Below are positions 34,312 to 42,969 of a stretch of 64,000 bases of DNA, piece after piece. Origin of the DNA: Burkholderia cepacia ATCC 25416 (GTDB lineage: Bacteria > Pseudomonadota > Gammaproteobacteria > Burkholderiales > Burkholderiaceae); contig NZ_CP012982.1 of the NCBI RefSeq assembly GCF_001411495.1, positions 1,798,001 through 1,862,000 on the forward strand, in the 5' to 3' direction. Within the stretch, counting starts at the first letter, position 1; every line of letters begins with the position of its first letter. The notes under the pieces are model-generated. The model was not told the origin of the DNA. It did not search any database and was given only the letters and a program-made list of their open reading frames with translations. The position numbers were made by a program, and so were the translations under genes.

Positions 34312-34533
34312 CACGGCTCGCTGTTGAACAGCAATGCATCGGAGCGCGCATCAATCGGAGACACGCGTCCCGATCTGAAATTGCGCGAGCCGACGCCATG
34401 CTGCCGGTCAAAGGGAAACTCGCGTCGTAACACCGACATTCCTTTCTGTCCCGTGTTCTCAAGGCAGATCACCGGGCGAGCGGCCGCATCGTGCGGCTGG
34501 CGCGCTACGCGCTAATGGACGTGGCGTTGCCGA

Positions 34534-34818
34534 TTAACGTTGCGTAACGACCAGGCCCCCGACGCAGATTCGATCGATGCCTCGCGCCTTTTCGTACCCC
34601 TGGATTCGCTCTTCGAGCAATCTGCGTGCGAGCGTTCGTGCGGCGTCACGCGCCTCCACATCCGATGCAAAATCCCCTTCGGTATCGTGTTGCTCAGAGG
34701 TGCCGGGATCCTCTCCGATGCGGTGCAAGTGGACGATTCCGCGGTAGCGCCCAGACGTGGTCTGCATTACGCGAAGGCGTGCCACGTGCGTGTGGGTCGT
34801 ACACACTTCATCATCCAT
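34534..34818 (-). CDS. Hypothetical small protein
   Basis: The 94-residue product (MDDEVCTTHTHVARLRVMQT...) follows AAGGAAGG. Its layout, a GRYRG beta part, an acidic loop and a C-terminal helix ARDAARTLARRLLEERIQGY, recalls the neighbouring tiny-protein families but identity is too low to claim common origin. No function proposed. Confidence 0.55.
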   Translation of the reverse strand: MDDEVCTTHTHVARLRVMQTTSGRYRGIVHLHRIGEDPGTSEQHDTEGDFASDVEARDAARTLARRLLEERIQGYEKARGIDRICVGGLVVTQR

Positions 34819-34947
34819 GATGCCTTCCTTGCCAGGACCCCTGGCGAGACAACGACATGGCAGACTTCACCCGCCTGCCTGCATCCGTGTGTTCGGCTCC
34901 CGGTAAACTTCGGCAAGGCGGGGCTTATCGCCGCCAGCGCCGAGAGG

Positions 34948-35103
34948 TCAATGTTTGCGGTGCATCCACCCCAAGTGATGGGAGTCCAGCCACTGAACGA
35001 CTTCCTTACTTGAATGTTCGCTCTGGTAACGGCGCGCCAACGCGACTGCAACCACCGCGACCACCGCAAGACCAACCACCCAACCAATCATCGACTGAGT
35101 CAT
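34948..35103 (-). CDS. Small single-span membrane protein
   Basis: The 51-residue protein is preceded by AAGGAGG. Residues 5-24 (MIGWVVGLAVVAVVAVALAR region) form one transmembrane helix, followed by a short, charged, histidine-rich cytoplasmic or periplasmic tail (WLDSHHLGWMHRKH). Too short to assign; small-protein regulators of membrane enzymes often look like this. Confidence 0.6.
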   Translation of the reverse strand: MTQSMIGWVVGLAVVAVVAVALARRYQSEHSSKEVVQWLDSHHLGWMHRKH

Positions 35104-35589
35104 GACAGCCTCCTTGTGGATGTGGAATGCAGCCATGATTGAATTCTAGGCGTCTTGGGGGAAGGATTCACAAGTTTTGCGCCACGCCGCGCGGACGAAC
35201 CGGCTGCACATGCACGATCCCTGGGGGAGGTACGCTCGGCCTTCACCTGATCGGTCTTGCCCCATATCCAAGGATCTGGGGCGCAAGCGATTAAGCAGGT
35301 CGTACACTGGAAAATGGTCGCGCCGGAAAGCGAACCTCTGCTATCTCGGCACCAGGATTTCGGCAAACGCGCGCTCAGGCGTCTTGCGACAGGCTACGTT
35401 TGATCAGCCGCCGGGCCAACAGGCGCCATCCGATCGCTTCGACGCGGCCGACATCCAGAACGGATCGCTGCTCTCAGGTCGCCCGGGTGATAGGGGCACA
35501 TGCTCGGTCGAATCCGAGATATCTGTCGCCATGCGTCAGGTGTCGAGGCGGAAATCCTGTTGACGTACGAGCCGCGGTGAGGCCTGACC
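35104..35589. other. Intergenic region without a recognisable gene
   Basis: No frame in this stretch has both a ribosome-binding site and natural composition. It precedes the transposase tail and may include decayed insertion-sequence DNA. Confidence 0.35.
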
Positions 35590-35784
35590 GTCAAAATCGC
35601 CGGCGCGCACATCAGCGCCAACCTCTGCTCGCTCGTCGAGACCTGCAAGGCGAACGGGATCGGCCCGTGCAACCATCTGATCCGGTTGCTTCAATGTCCC
35701 CCGCTCGCGCAGACGGTCGACGGTTACACCAGGCTACTACCCTGGAATATGCGCTCCAATCCTCACGAATCGACCGAAGCGTAA
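35590..35784 (+). pseudogene. IS66-family transposase, C-terminal remnant
   Basis: The 64-codon frame reads GAHISANLCSLVETCKANGI, then HLIRLLQCPPLAQTVDGYTR and LLPWNM, which is the conserved C-terminal tail of IS66 TnpC (usual form ...ASANLYSLIETAKANGLEPY...ALLPWN). Several conserved tyrosines are cysteines here. An in-frame TGA stands at 35578, so the catalytic DDE core is absent. It marks past insertion-sequence activity at this site. Confidence 0.7.
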
Positions 35785-35904
35785 GCGTTGCAGCCTGCTT
35801 CCAATGAAGGCAACGCGCATGTTTGCCATTTCCAGTCCGCTTGCGGCGTGATCGATCGCTCTTGCTTCCGGATTACCGGGAGTTGTGTTCCGGGCGCGAC
35901 ACAA

Positions 35905-36047
35905 AGATACTGTCTGGCGCGATATCCATCGCGGCGGCCGTGCCGAGCGTGTGGCGAATGAGCGTCACATTGAAGATCCTGCCTTTGGGAACCGCATACG
36001 CGGTATGGGCCGGAGCGTCCGACCAATACAAAGCAACAGTTTCTTGA
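35905..36047 (+). pseudogene. SMR-family (EmrE/SugE-like) efflux transporter remnant
   Basis: The frame contains AISIAAAVPSVWRMSVTLKI then LPLGTAYAVWAGASDQ, matching the TM2-TM3 junction of small multidrug resistance proteins (typically LKxxPLGTAYAVWAGIGAVG). After WAG the sequence departs from the family and stops at 36047. The first and last membrane helices are missing. It is a relic next to the MBL-fold gene. Confidence 0.6.
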
Positions 36048-36062
36048 CGAGAGCACTTTCAA

Positions 36063-36962
36063 ATGATCGATTTCAACGGGCCTGAAATCAATGTGGTGAC
36101 GTGCACGTCCGGTGCACGCACCTTTCTCACCAACGCCTTTCTGGTCGAATTGCCGAACGGTGTCGTGGCCATCGACGCCATGATGACCGTATCGGATGCG
36201 CGCGAGGTGCGTCACCGGCTGGATGCCCTGCGCAAACCCTTGCTCGCGGTGCTGATCACGCACGGGCATCCCGATCACTACAACGGCATCGGCGAGCTGA
36301 TCCGCGATCTTGATGATGTGCCGGTCATCACGACGCGGGGCGTCGACGAGGCGATGCGCCGTGTCGACGATGCCAAGGCAGTCCAGTGGCAGTCGGTGTT
36401 CGGCGACGATTGGCCTGCGCGGCGCACCTTCCCGAATCGCCTCGTGCATGACGGCGACGTGCTGCATTTCGATGGCGTGCCGTTCGAGGCAAGAGAGTTC
36501 GGCCCTGGCGAATCGAACTGGGATCTGGTCTGGGCCGTGGGAAACCACCAGCGTGTCGCCTTCGTCGGTGACATGGTATTCAACGGCGTCCATTCCTTCA
36601 TGAACGACGGCCATACGGCGGACTGGCTGCGCAGCCTCGATGCGCTCGAACGTCGGTCCGGCGACATCGCACTGTTCTATACGGGCCACGGTCAGGCGGG
36701 CAAGCCGCTCGACATGATTGCCGCACAGCGTGCTTATATCGGGTGCTATCGCGCGGCGGTGGCCCGCCTCGCCAACGGCAATCGCAGCCTGGACGATGCC
36801 GGAAAGGACGAACTGGAGGCGATCATGAAGCGCTTCCTGCCCACGGCCGATCTCGACGTGTTCATCAAGGCCGGGGCGAATGCCGTTGCGGCCGAACTGG
36901 CGTTGGAGGAATCGGACAAGGCCATTTCCGCTGACCCGCACGCTCACTTCGACGCAAGGTGA
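36063..36962 (+). CDS. MBL-fold metallo-hydrolase
   Basis: The 299-residue protein has the metallo-beta-lactamase-fold metal motif THGHPDHYNG with His67, His69, Asp71 and His72, a later GD metal ligand (FVGDMVFNG) and a terminal His in YTGHGQAG. There is no signal peptide, so it acts in the cytoplasm. The family covers glyoxalase II-like thioesterases, lactonases and others; substrate not deducible. It begins 15 bp after the SMR relic. Confidence 0.88.
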   Translation: MIDFNGPEINVVTCTSGARTFLTNAFLVELPNGVVAIDAMMTVSDAREVRHRLDALRKPLLAVLITHGHPDHYNGIGELIRDLDDVPVITTRGVDEAMRRVDDAKAVQWQSVFGDDWPARRTFPNRLVHDGDVLHFDGVPFEAREFGPGESNWDLVWAVGNHQRVAFVGDMVFNGVHSFMNDGHTADWLRSLDALERRSGDIALFYTGHGQAGKPLDMIAAQRAYIGCYRAAVARLANGNRSLDDAGKDELEAIMKRFLPTADLDVFIKAGANAVAAELALEESDKAISADPHAHFDAR

Positions 36963-37118
36963 GCAGGTCGCCGATGAAATGCACCGCATGTCGACCGTGA
37001 GCGGATGGCACTACGCGGTCGCGTGCACGCGTGGTTCATTGAAGGCCGAAGCCGGCCGGCAGCCGCAGCATCGTGGGCATGATGCGCGAACAAGGTACGG
37101 TGCTTGGCCGCGTCGAGG

Positions 37119-37433
37119 TCAGTCGTCGTCCTCTTCGTCGTCGCCAGCGGGGCGGCTGCTGATGAGCCGGCCGTCCTCGGTCAGGCTCAGACGTTGCTCT
37201 TGGCCACCCTGCACGATGGTGACGACATAACGTGCCTTGCCGTTCTTCACACGCCGTTGAATCACGCCGACATTGCCGCCTTGCCGTTGACGCTCGATCA
37301 TTGCTCTCACCGCCTCCGGCGCGTGCTCGAGCGTCACGATCTCGCCGGCCCCCTGATCGGGCGCAGTCTTGTCGCAACCGGGCAGCGCGACGGACAGCGC
37401 GATCGCCAGCGCAATCACGCAACACATTCGCAT
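37119..37433 (-). CDS. Small lipoprotein
   Basis: The 104-residue product has a lipoprotein signal ending in a lipobox with cysteine (SVALPGCDKT, Cys20). The mature domain (GEIVTLEHAPEAVRAMIERQ then RVKNGKARYVVTIVQGGQEQ) resembles a PepSY-like small fold, with an all-acidic C-terminus. The ATG at 37433 is behind AAGGAG. It lies just downstream of the chrBA genes on the same strand, 109 bp after chrA, but a link to chromate is not shown. Confidence 0.7.
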   Translation of the reverse strand: MRMCCVIALAIALSVALPGCDKTAPDQGAGEIVTLEHAPEAVRAMIERQRQGGNVGVIQRRVKNGKARYVVTIVQGGQEQRLSLTEDGRLISSRPAGDDEEDDD

Positions 37434-37541
37434 CGCTTGCTCCTTGCCCGGTCGCTCGCGTCGTCCTCTCGAACATGAGAACGACGATCGCATGGCAACG
37501 TCCTGGCCTGATACGTCATGTTCGTTTCCCGGTGACGCGAG

Positions 37542-38720
37542 TCAGTGGCGGAGAAGCGGGAAAACCACGAGTCCGATGACGGCGGCCGCCGTCACGATCA
37601 CCGGTTCCTGGAGCTTCTTGAAGCGCCACAGCAGCAGCACGGTCGTGACGGCGAGCAGTGCGGTCGGGACGTCGACGATCGATCGCTTCGCGATGACGAG
37701 GACGGAGCCCGTGATCGCGCCGACTGCCGCAGCCGTAATGCCATCGACGAATGCCTTGACGCCTGGACGGTGCCCATACTTCTTCACGTAGGGCGCGGGA
37801 ATGACCGTGAACAGGTAACACGGCAGGAATGTGCCGAGTGCGGCGACGCATGCGCCAGGCAGGCCCGCTACGAGGTACCCGATGAAGCCGACGGTGATCA
37901 CGACCGGGCCGGGCGTGATCATCGCGACCGCGACGGCATCCACGAACTGCTTGTCGTTCAGCCAGTGATGTTCGGTAACGACGCCGCCATAGAGGAACGG
38001 CACGATCGCGAGTCCGGAGCCGAACACGAACGCGCCGGCCTTCATGAAGAAGGCACCGATCTGGACCAGCTGCGGCAGGTCGATGCCACTCAATAGCCCG
38101 CTGGCTGCCGGCAAGTTGGCGGCGGCAACCGCATTCAGCCCGCCCCGCTGCAGCCACTTGGGCGGCGCGCGCCACAGCCAGCCGATCAGGCCTGCTGCAA
38201 CGAAAAGCCATGCGATTTCCGATTCCGTGATGAAGGTCACGGCAGCCAGCGTCAGGAAGATCGCCCAGAGGAGCTTGTCGTTGCCGACGGTCTTGGTCGT
38301 GAGCTTGTAAGCGCTCATCGCGATGATGCCGACCACCGCGGCACCGACGCCGTAGAAGACGGCCTGCATCCACGACAGCCCGCCAAAATGCGCGTACGCG
38401 AACCCGAGCGCGAGCACCATCAGGAACGACGGCAGCACGAACGCGATACCGACGAGTGTCGCCCCGAGAAGGCGGTAGTGGACGAACCCGAGATAGATCG
38501 CGAGCTGGGCCGCCATCGGCCCCGGTGCGAGCTGGGCCAGCGTGAGCCCTTCCTTGTAGTCGGCCTCGGTTATCCAGCCGCGTCGCTCGACCAGGTCGCG
38601 ACGCATATAGCCTGCGAGCGCGACCGGTCCGCCGAAACCGAACGTACCGAGACGCAACATGTAGGCGACCAGCTCGCCAAGCGAGTAGGTCGGTTCGGTC
38701 GTGGCGATGGTCGTCGTCAT
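37542..38720 (-). CDS. chrA: Chromate efflux transporter ChrA
   Basis: The 392-residue membrane protein has two homologous CHR domains: the N-terminal one with FGFGGPVALAGYMRRDLVER and TLAQLAPGPMAAQLAIYLG, and the second starting GAFFMKAGAFVFGSGLAIVP with TPGPVVITVGFIGY. Around ten to twelve membrane segments are visible. ChrA exports chromate from the cytoplasm. Its start overlaps the chrB stop by four bases (ATGA), so the two are translationally coupled. Confidence 0.95.
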   Translation of the reverse strand: MTTTIATTEPTYSLGELVAYMLRLGTFGFGGPVALAGYMRRDLVERRGWITEADYKEGLTLAQLAPGPMAAQLAIYLGFVHYRLLGATLVGIAFVLPSFLMVLALGFAYAHFGGLSWMQAVFYGVGAAVVGIIAMSAYKLTTKTVGNDKLLWAIFLTLAAVTFITESEIAWLFVAAGLIGWLWRAPPKWLQRGGLNAVAAANLPAASGLLSGIDLPQLVQIGAFFMKAGAFVFGSGLAIVPFLYGGVVTEHHWLNDKQFVDAVAVAMITPGPVVITVGFIGYLVAGLPGACVAALGTFLPCYLFTVIPAPYVKKYGHRPGVKAFVDGITAAAVGAITGSVLVIAKRSIVDVPTALLAVTTVLLLWRFKKLQEPVIVTAAAVIGLVVFPLLRH

Positions 38721-39694
38721 GATTTGGCCGGGGTTTCGCTCTTGCCGTCCGATGTGAAGTGCGCATACAGGGAGTCGAGTACGGCGCCCATCTGCTCGAG
38801 CAACTGATCGTCGTTCTCCGTCCGTTGGCGCGTGCCGGCCATCACGGCCTCGAAGCCCACTGCTTCAGGCGCGGCGGAACCGCCCACGTCGAGCGCATGC
38901 ACGATCTCGCCGAGACGCATCAGGGCCGGGTCCTTGTCGAGTCCGAAGCTGGCCAGCAGAACTTCGAATGTCACGCGCTCGCCCACGTGCGTAAAAGTCG
39001 CGCCGTCGAAATCGAAGCCCAGCGCGTCAGCCGGGCAATCCGCCGGCGACGCGAGCCAGATGAAGCGCGCTTGCGCGTCGATGAACCGGCGGATCAGCCA
39101 CGCACTGGCGACGCGATCGACCCACATCCGCTGTCGAGTCGCCCAGGCGCGGCCCTGGTACTCGCCGATCGCGAGCGGACGAATGACGCGGTCCGCGGCA
39201 TGCGGCTCGCCCGGCGACAGCACCGTGTCGACCAGCGCACCGAAATCCTGCAGGGCGACTTCGGCGCGGGTGGCCGAATCGCCCGGGAAATAGTCGATCG
39301 CCCGGATGGCGTCGAGATCCTTGCGCGCGCGACGCAACAGGCGAGTGAGTTCGGCGGCTGATTGCCCGTCAAGCGTCTTGCGCACGTCGGCGAGCGCGCG
39401 TGTGAAGGTCGCGTAATCGTCGGCCCGGTCGAACAGCGCCCGGAATTCCTGTTCCTGGGACCGGTCGAGGCTCGGTGCGCGCAACAGGTGAGCTGCGCCG
39501 CCGCTCTCGGCAATCGCGCCCGCGAGTTCGCGCAGCGTCTCTTCATGCGCTTCGGTGTGGGGCAGCAGGTAAACGCCGTCGCGCAGCACCGCACAGCCTT
39601 TCGCCTTGAGCGCGCGCCAGAACCGCATGCGGGCCGTCGCGTTTTCCGTCGGAAGGGTCAGAACAAGCAGCGACCATGTAGAAATGGATTTCAT
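38717..39694 (-). CDS. chrB: Chromate resistance regulator/protein ChrB
   Basis: The 325-residue ChrB protein begins ISTWSLLVLTLPTENATARM and contains the C-terminal ChrB domain (RMWVDRVASAWLIRRFIDAQ, FTHVGERVTFEVLL). ChrB proteins sense chromate and control chrA expression, and the C-terminal domain is thought to be enzymatic. Upstream a GTAG-N6-CTAC inverted repeat (39695-39708) directly before the start codon may be its operator. Together with chrA this is a chromate resistance operon of the kind often carried on mobile DNA. Confidence 0.92.
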   Translation of the reverse strand: MKSISTWSLLVLTLPTENATARMRFWRALKAKGCAVLRDGVYLLPHTEAHEETLRELAGAIAESGGAAHLLRAPSLDRSQEQEFRALFDRADDYATFTRALADVRKTLDGQSAAELTRLLRRARKDLDAIRAIDYFPGDSATRAEVALQDFGALVDTVLSPGEPHAADRVIRPLAIGEYQGRAWATRQRMWVDRVASAWLIRRFIDAQARFIWLASPADCPADALGFDFDGATFTHVGERVTFEVLLASFGLDKDPALMRLGEIVHALDVGGSAAPEAVGFEAVMAGTRQRTENDDQLLEQMGAVLDSLYAHFTSDGKSETPAKS

Positions 39695-39930
39695 GTAGCG
39701 AAGTCTACGTCTCAGTTGCTGTTTCTACAAAATTTATTTGAACGATCGCGTGTAGTCCCGCATGCCCTCCCGGCAGGTAGACAGGGTGTGACAGGTAGCC
39801 GCTCGCACGAGGCGCGCCAGGAAAGCGCTGCGCCTCGCTCGGGTGAGCGTGGGATGGGTGATCGCGTAATGGGGAACGAGGTGGACGACGCCCGGGTGCT
39901 TCGGGCCGGATTTCGGTCCGGCGGAACGAT

Positions 39931-40260
39931 CTACGGCGTCACGACAAGTGCCGTATGCATCCCCGCTTCATAGCGGCCCGGCTTGTTGCAGATCAGCGCG
40001 TCGTGGCCCCGGCGTGAGCTTGAATGACATGCGCTTGCGCTTGCCGGGCGCGATATCTTCCGCTTCCCCGATTGTTTTCAGGGGGTGCTCCATCACCTGT
40101 CCTTTGCCGACAGGGAGCGCATCGTCGGGGGAGATCTGTCCTGAAGACGACGAACTCGTGGTTCGTTGCGGTCATGCACCGGATTGTCGACGGGCATCGC
40201 GTCGTCCGCCGAGTTGCCTTTCCTGCCGATCTGCCCGAGCTTGAAACGGCCGTCCTGTCG
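39931..40260 (-). pseudogene. Cupredoxin-like copper protein, frameshifted
   Basis: Joining two minus-strand frames gives HEFVVFRTDL, then DALPVGKGQ, IGEAEDIAPGKRKRMSFKLT and finally ALICNKPGRYEAGMHTALVV, which matches small periplasmic cupredoxins (plastocyanin/azurin-like) including the copper-site C-x-x-[PG]-H...M loop. The active-site histidine in NxPGH is an arginine here, and at least two frameshifts break the frame. No start or signal peptide can be found. It lies between chrB and a TetR gene. Confidence 0.6.
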
Positions 40261-40275
40261 GTTGACCGGGCCGGG

Positions 40276-40881
40276 TTACGCGCCGTCACGCACAGCCGTC
40301 ACGAGCGGCATCATCGCCGGCCCGATGGACGCGAGCAGGCGCTCTTTCGATACCCCGTCGCGGGATTGAACGGAAATGCCGTGCAACTGCGTCGCATAGA
40401 AATCGGCCAGCGCCTTGATGTCGGTGCCTCGCGCGAGCTGCCCCTGCTCGGCCGCGAGCTGCAAGCGTTCGGCGATCGATTGCGTGCGTGCGCGCCGGTG
40501 GGCGGCCAGCCATTCCATGACACCTTCGTTTTCGGCCGAGTAGTTGGTCGCGGCGGACACCACCATGCAGCCGTGCGGCTGGCCGCGCCTGGTATAAGCG
40601 GCGACGGCATCGCGCAGCATCCGTTCGACGGCCGCGCGGACATCGGTTTCCTCGCCGAGCGCACGATCGGCGAAGCCGCCTTCGCCTTGCTCGTAGAGTG
40701 CCACGGCCTCGTGGAACAGGGCTTCCTTGCTGCCGAACGCGGCATAGATGCGCGCTGACGCGATGCCCATCGCTTCGACCAGGTCGGACATCGACGTGCC
40801 TTCGTAGCCGCGCCGCCAGAACGCAAGCATCGCGCGTTTCAGCGCCATGTCGCGATCAAATTCTCTCGGTCGTCCCGCCAT
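40276..40881 (-). CDS. TetR-family transcriptional repressor
   Basis: The 201-residue protein has an N-terminal TetR HTH (MAGRPREFDRDMALKRAMLA, then YEGTSMSDLVEAMGIASARIYAAFGS with the recognition helix). The ligand-binding domain fills the rest, with the conserved cysteine-containing GCMVV segment typical of the PsrA/TetR C-like group. It is divergent from the isomerase/hydrolase operon across 110 bp and likely represses it. Confidence 0.9.
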   Translation of the reverse strand: MAGRPREFDRDMALKRAMLAFWRRGYEGTSMSDLVEAMGIASARIYAAFGSKEALFHEAVALYEQGEGGFADRALGEETDVRAAVERMLRDAVAAYTRRGQPHGCMVVSAATNYSAENEGVMEWLAAHRRARTQSIAERLQLAAEQGQLARGTDIKALADFYATQLHGISVQSRDGVSKERLLASIGPAMMPLVTAVRDGA

Positions 40882-40991
40882 ATCCCTTTCGCCCGTCGTC
40901 ACATCGTGCACGGATTTTATCGCGCGCCGTGTTGACACGCGCCGTTCCCGCACTCTATTCTTTGTCAATCGACAAACAATTGGAATCGATC

Positions 40992-42047
40992 ATGCGTACT
41001 CTCAAGGGCCCCAGTCTTCATCTCGCGCAGTTCGCCGACGATGCGGCGCCGTTCGACAGCCTGCCGAATATCGCGCAGTGGGCGGCCGGCGTCGGCTTCA
41101 AGGCGCTGCAGATTCCCGCGTGGGACGGTCGGCTGTTCGACGTGGAGACCGCCGCGGACAGTCAGGCCTATTGCGATGACATGAAGGGCATGCTGGCCGA
41201 ACATGGGCTGGAGATCAGCGAACTGACCACGCATATCTTCGGGCAGCTGGTTGCCGTGCATCCGGCGTACGACGCCATGTGCGACAACTTCGCGCCCGAG
41301 GCCGTGCGCGGCAACCCGGCCGCGCGCACCGCGTGGGCGCTGGATCGGCTCGAGCTGGCGGCACGGGCTTCACGCCGCCTGGGGCTGACCGACATGGGCA
41401 CCTTTTCGGGCTCGTTCGCGTGGCCTTACCTGTTTCCGTTCCCGCAACGGCCCGCCGGCCTGATCGAGACGGCCTTCGACGAACTGGCGCGTCGCTGGCG
41501 GCCGATTCTCGACGCCTGCGACGAAAACGGCGTCAACCTCTGCTATGAGATTCACCCCAGCGAAGACCTGCACGACGGCGTCAGTTTCGAGCGCTTCCAT
41601 GCGCTGGTCGGCCAGCACGCGCGCTGCAAGATGCTGTTCGATCCCAGCCATTTCGTGCTGCAGCAACTGGACTATCTGGCGTACATCGACATCTACCGCG
41701 ACCACATCCGCATGTTCCATGTGAAGGACGCGGAGTTCCTGCCTTCGGGACGCCAGGGCATCTACGGCGGCTACAGTTCGTGGCTGGAGCGCGCCGGCCG
41801 TTTCCGTTCGCTTGGCGACGGTCAGGTCGACTTCAAGGCGATTTTTTCGAAATTTGCTCAGTACGACTACACAGGATGGGCCACCCTCGAATGGGAGTGC
41901 TGCCTGAAGAATCAGGAGGACGGCGCGCGCGAAGGCGTCGCGTTCATCAATGACCACATCATCCGGGTGACGGAGCGCATCTTCGACGATTTCGCCGGTG
42001 CCGCGGTCGATCAACGGCAAATCCACGACATGCTCGGCATCGCTTGA
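40992..42047 (+). CDS. Sugar phosphate isomerase/epimerase
   Basis: The 351-residue TIM-barrel protein belongs to the xylose-isomerase-like AP-endonuclease 2 superfamily. Candidate metal ligands are Glu in CYEIHPSED, Asp in LFDPSHF, His in MFHVKDAEF and Glu in TLEWECC. It opens a three-gene run with two alpha/beta hydrolases, under probable TetR control. This family also includes inosose- and ketoglucose-processing enzymes; the substrate is unknown. Confidence 0.88.
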   Translation: MRTLKGPSLHLAQFADDAAPFDSLPNIAQWAAGVGFKALQIPAWDGRLFDVETAADSQAYCDDMKGMLAEHGLEISELTTHIFGQLVAVHPAYDAMCDNFAPEAVRGNPAARTAWALDRLELAARASRRLGLTDMGTFSGSFAWPYLFPFPQRPAGLIETAFDELARRWRPILDACDENGVNLCYEIHPSEDLHDGVSFERFHALVGQHARCKMLFDPSHFVLQQLDYLAYIDIYRDHIRMFHVKDAEFLPSGRQGIYGGYSSWLERAGRFRSLGDGQVDFKAIFSKFAQYDYTGWATLEWECCLKNQEDGAREGVAFINDHIIRVTERIFDDFAGAAVDQRQIHDMLGIA

Positions 42048-42082
42048 GCCGTTTCCCCCCCCCACTGCCAGGAATCATCGAT

Positions 42083-42967
42083 ATGTCCGCTCAACTTCAG
42101 TCGTCGTCTGCCGACGCTCAAGGCTTTGCTCACCAATACGTACGCATCGACGGCCAGCGTATCCATTGCGTCACGGCCGGCGCCGGTACCCCGGTCCTGC
42201 TGATTCCGGGATGGCCGCAAACCTGGTACGCGTGGCGTCACGTGATGCAGGCGCTCGCCGCGCGCGGCTTCATGGCCGTCGCGGTCGATCCGCCAGGTAC
42301 CGGCTATTCCGATCGGCCGCATGCGGGTTACGACACGGGGCACACGGCGGCGACGTTGCATCGCGTGATGGCGCAGCTCGGCTTCGATGTTTACCAGGTG
42401 GCCGGCCACGATGTCGGCATGTGGGTGGCCTATGCGCTGGCGAGCGACCGGCCCGACGCCGTGAAGTCGCTGGCGCTCACGGAGGCGGTGATCCCCGGGC
42501 TGGCGCCCGCGCCGTCGATCTTCGCCCCGCCGGAAGAAAACATCTTCCTGTGGCATTTCATGTTCAACCAGCTGGCCGACCTGCCCGAGACGCTGATTGC
42601 GGGCCGTGAGCGGGCGTATCTGGAGTTCATGTTCAACCGCTGGTCGTTCCGGCGCGATCGTGTGGCCGTCGATGTGTATATCGATGCCTATGCGGCACCG
42701 GGCGGCTTGCGCGGCGGCTTCTCCTATTACCGTGCGATTCCGGAGACGATCCGGCAGAACCAGGCGCGGGCGCAGCGCAAGCTGACGATGCCGGTGCTCG
42801 CCATCGGTGCCGAACATGCCACCGGCGATGCGCCGCTGGTTACGATGCGCGGCAACGCGACCGATCTGCAGGGCGCGGTGGTCCAGGCTTGCGGCCACTT
42901 CATCATGGAAGAGGCCCCCGACGCATTCATCGGCCATCTGCTGCCTTTCCTGGAGCGGAGCCGCTGA
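42083..42967 (+). CDS. Alpha/beta hydrolase, epoxide hydrolase/haloalkane dehalogenase-like
   Basis: The 294-residue enzyme has an aspartate nucleophile (Asp110 in AGHDVGMWVA) instead of serine, HGxP-like oxyanion motif PGWPQTW near residue 42 and a C-terminal catalytic His in CGHFIMEE. These are features of epoxide hydrolases and fluoroacetate/haloalkane dehalogenases. It starts 35 bp after the isomerase gene behind CAGGAA and is followed after 2 bp by the next hydrolase gene. Confidence 0.88.
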   Translation: MSAQLQSSSADAQGFAHQYVRIDGQRIHCVTAGAGTPVLLIPGWPQTWYAWRHVMQALAARGFMAVAVDPPGTGYSDRPHAGYDTGHTAATLHRVMAQLGFDVYQVAGHDVGMWVAYALASDRPDAVKSLALTEAVIPGLAPAPSIFAPPEENIFLWHFMFNQLADLPETLIAGRERAYLEFMFNRWSFRRDRVAVDVYIDAYAAPGGLRGGFSYYRAIPETIRQNQARAQRKLTMPVLAIGAEHATGDAPLVTMRGNATDLQGAVVQACGHFIMEEAPDAFIGHLLPFLERSR

Positions 42968-42969
42968 AC

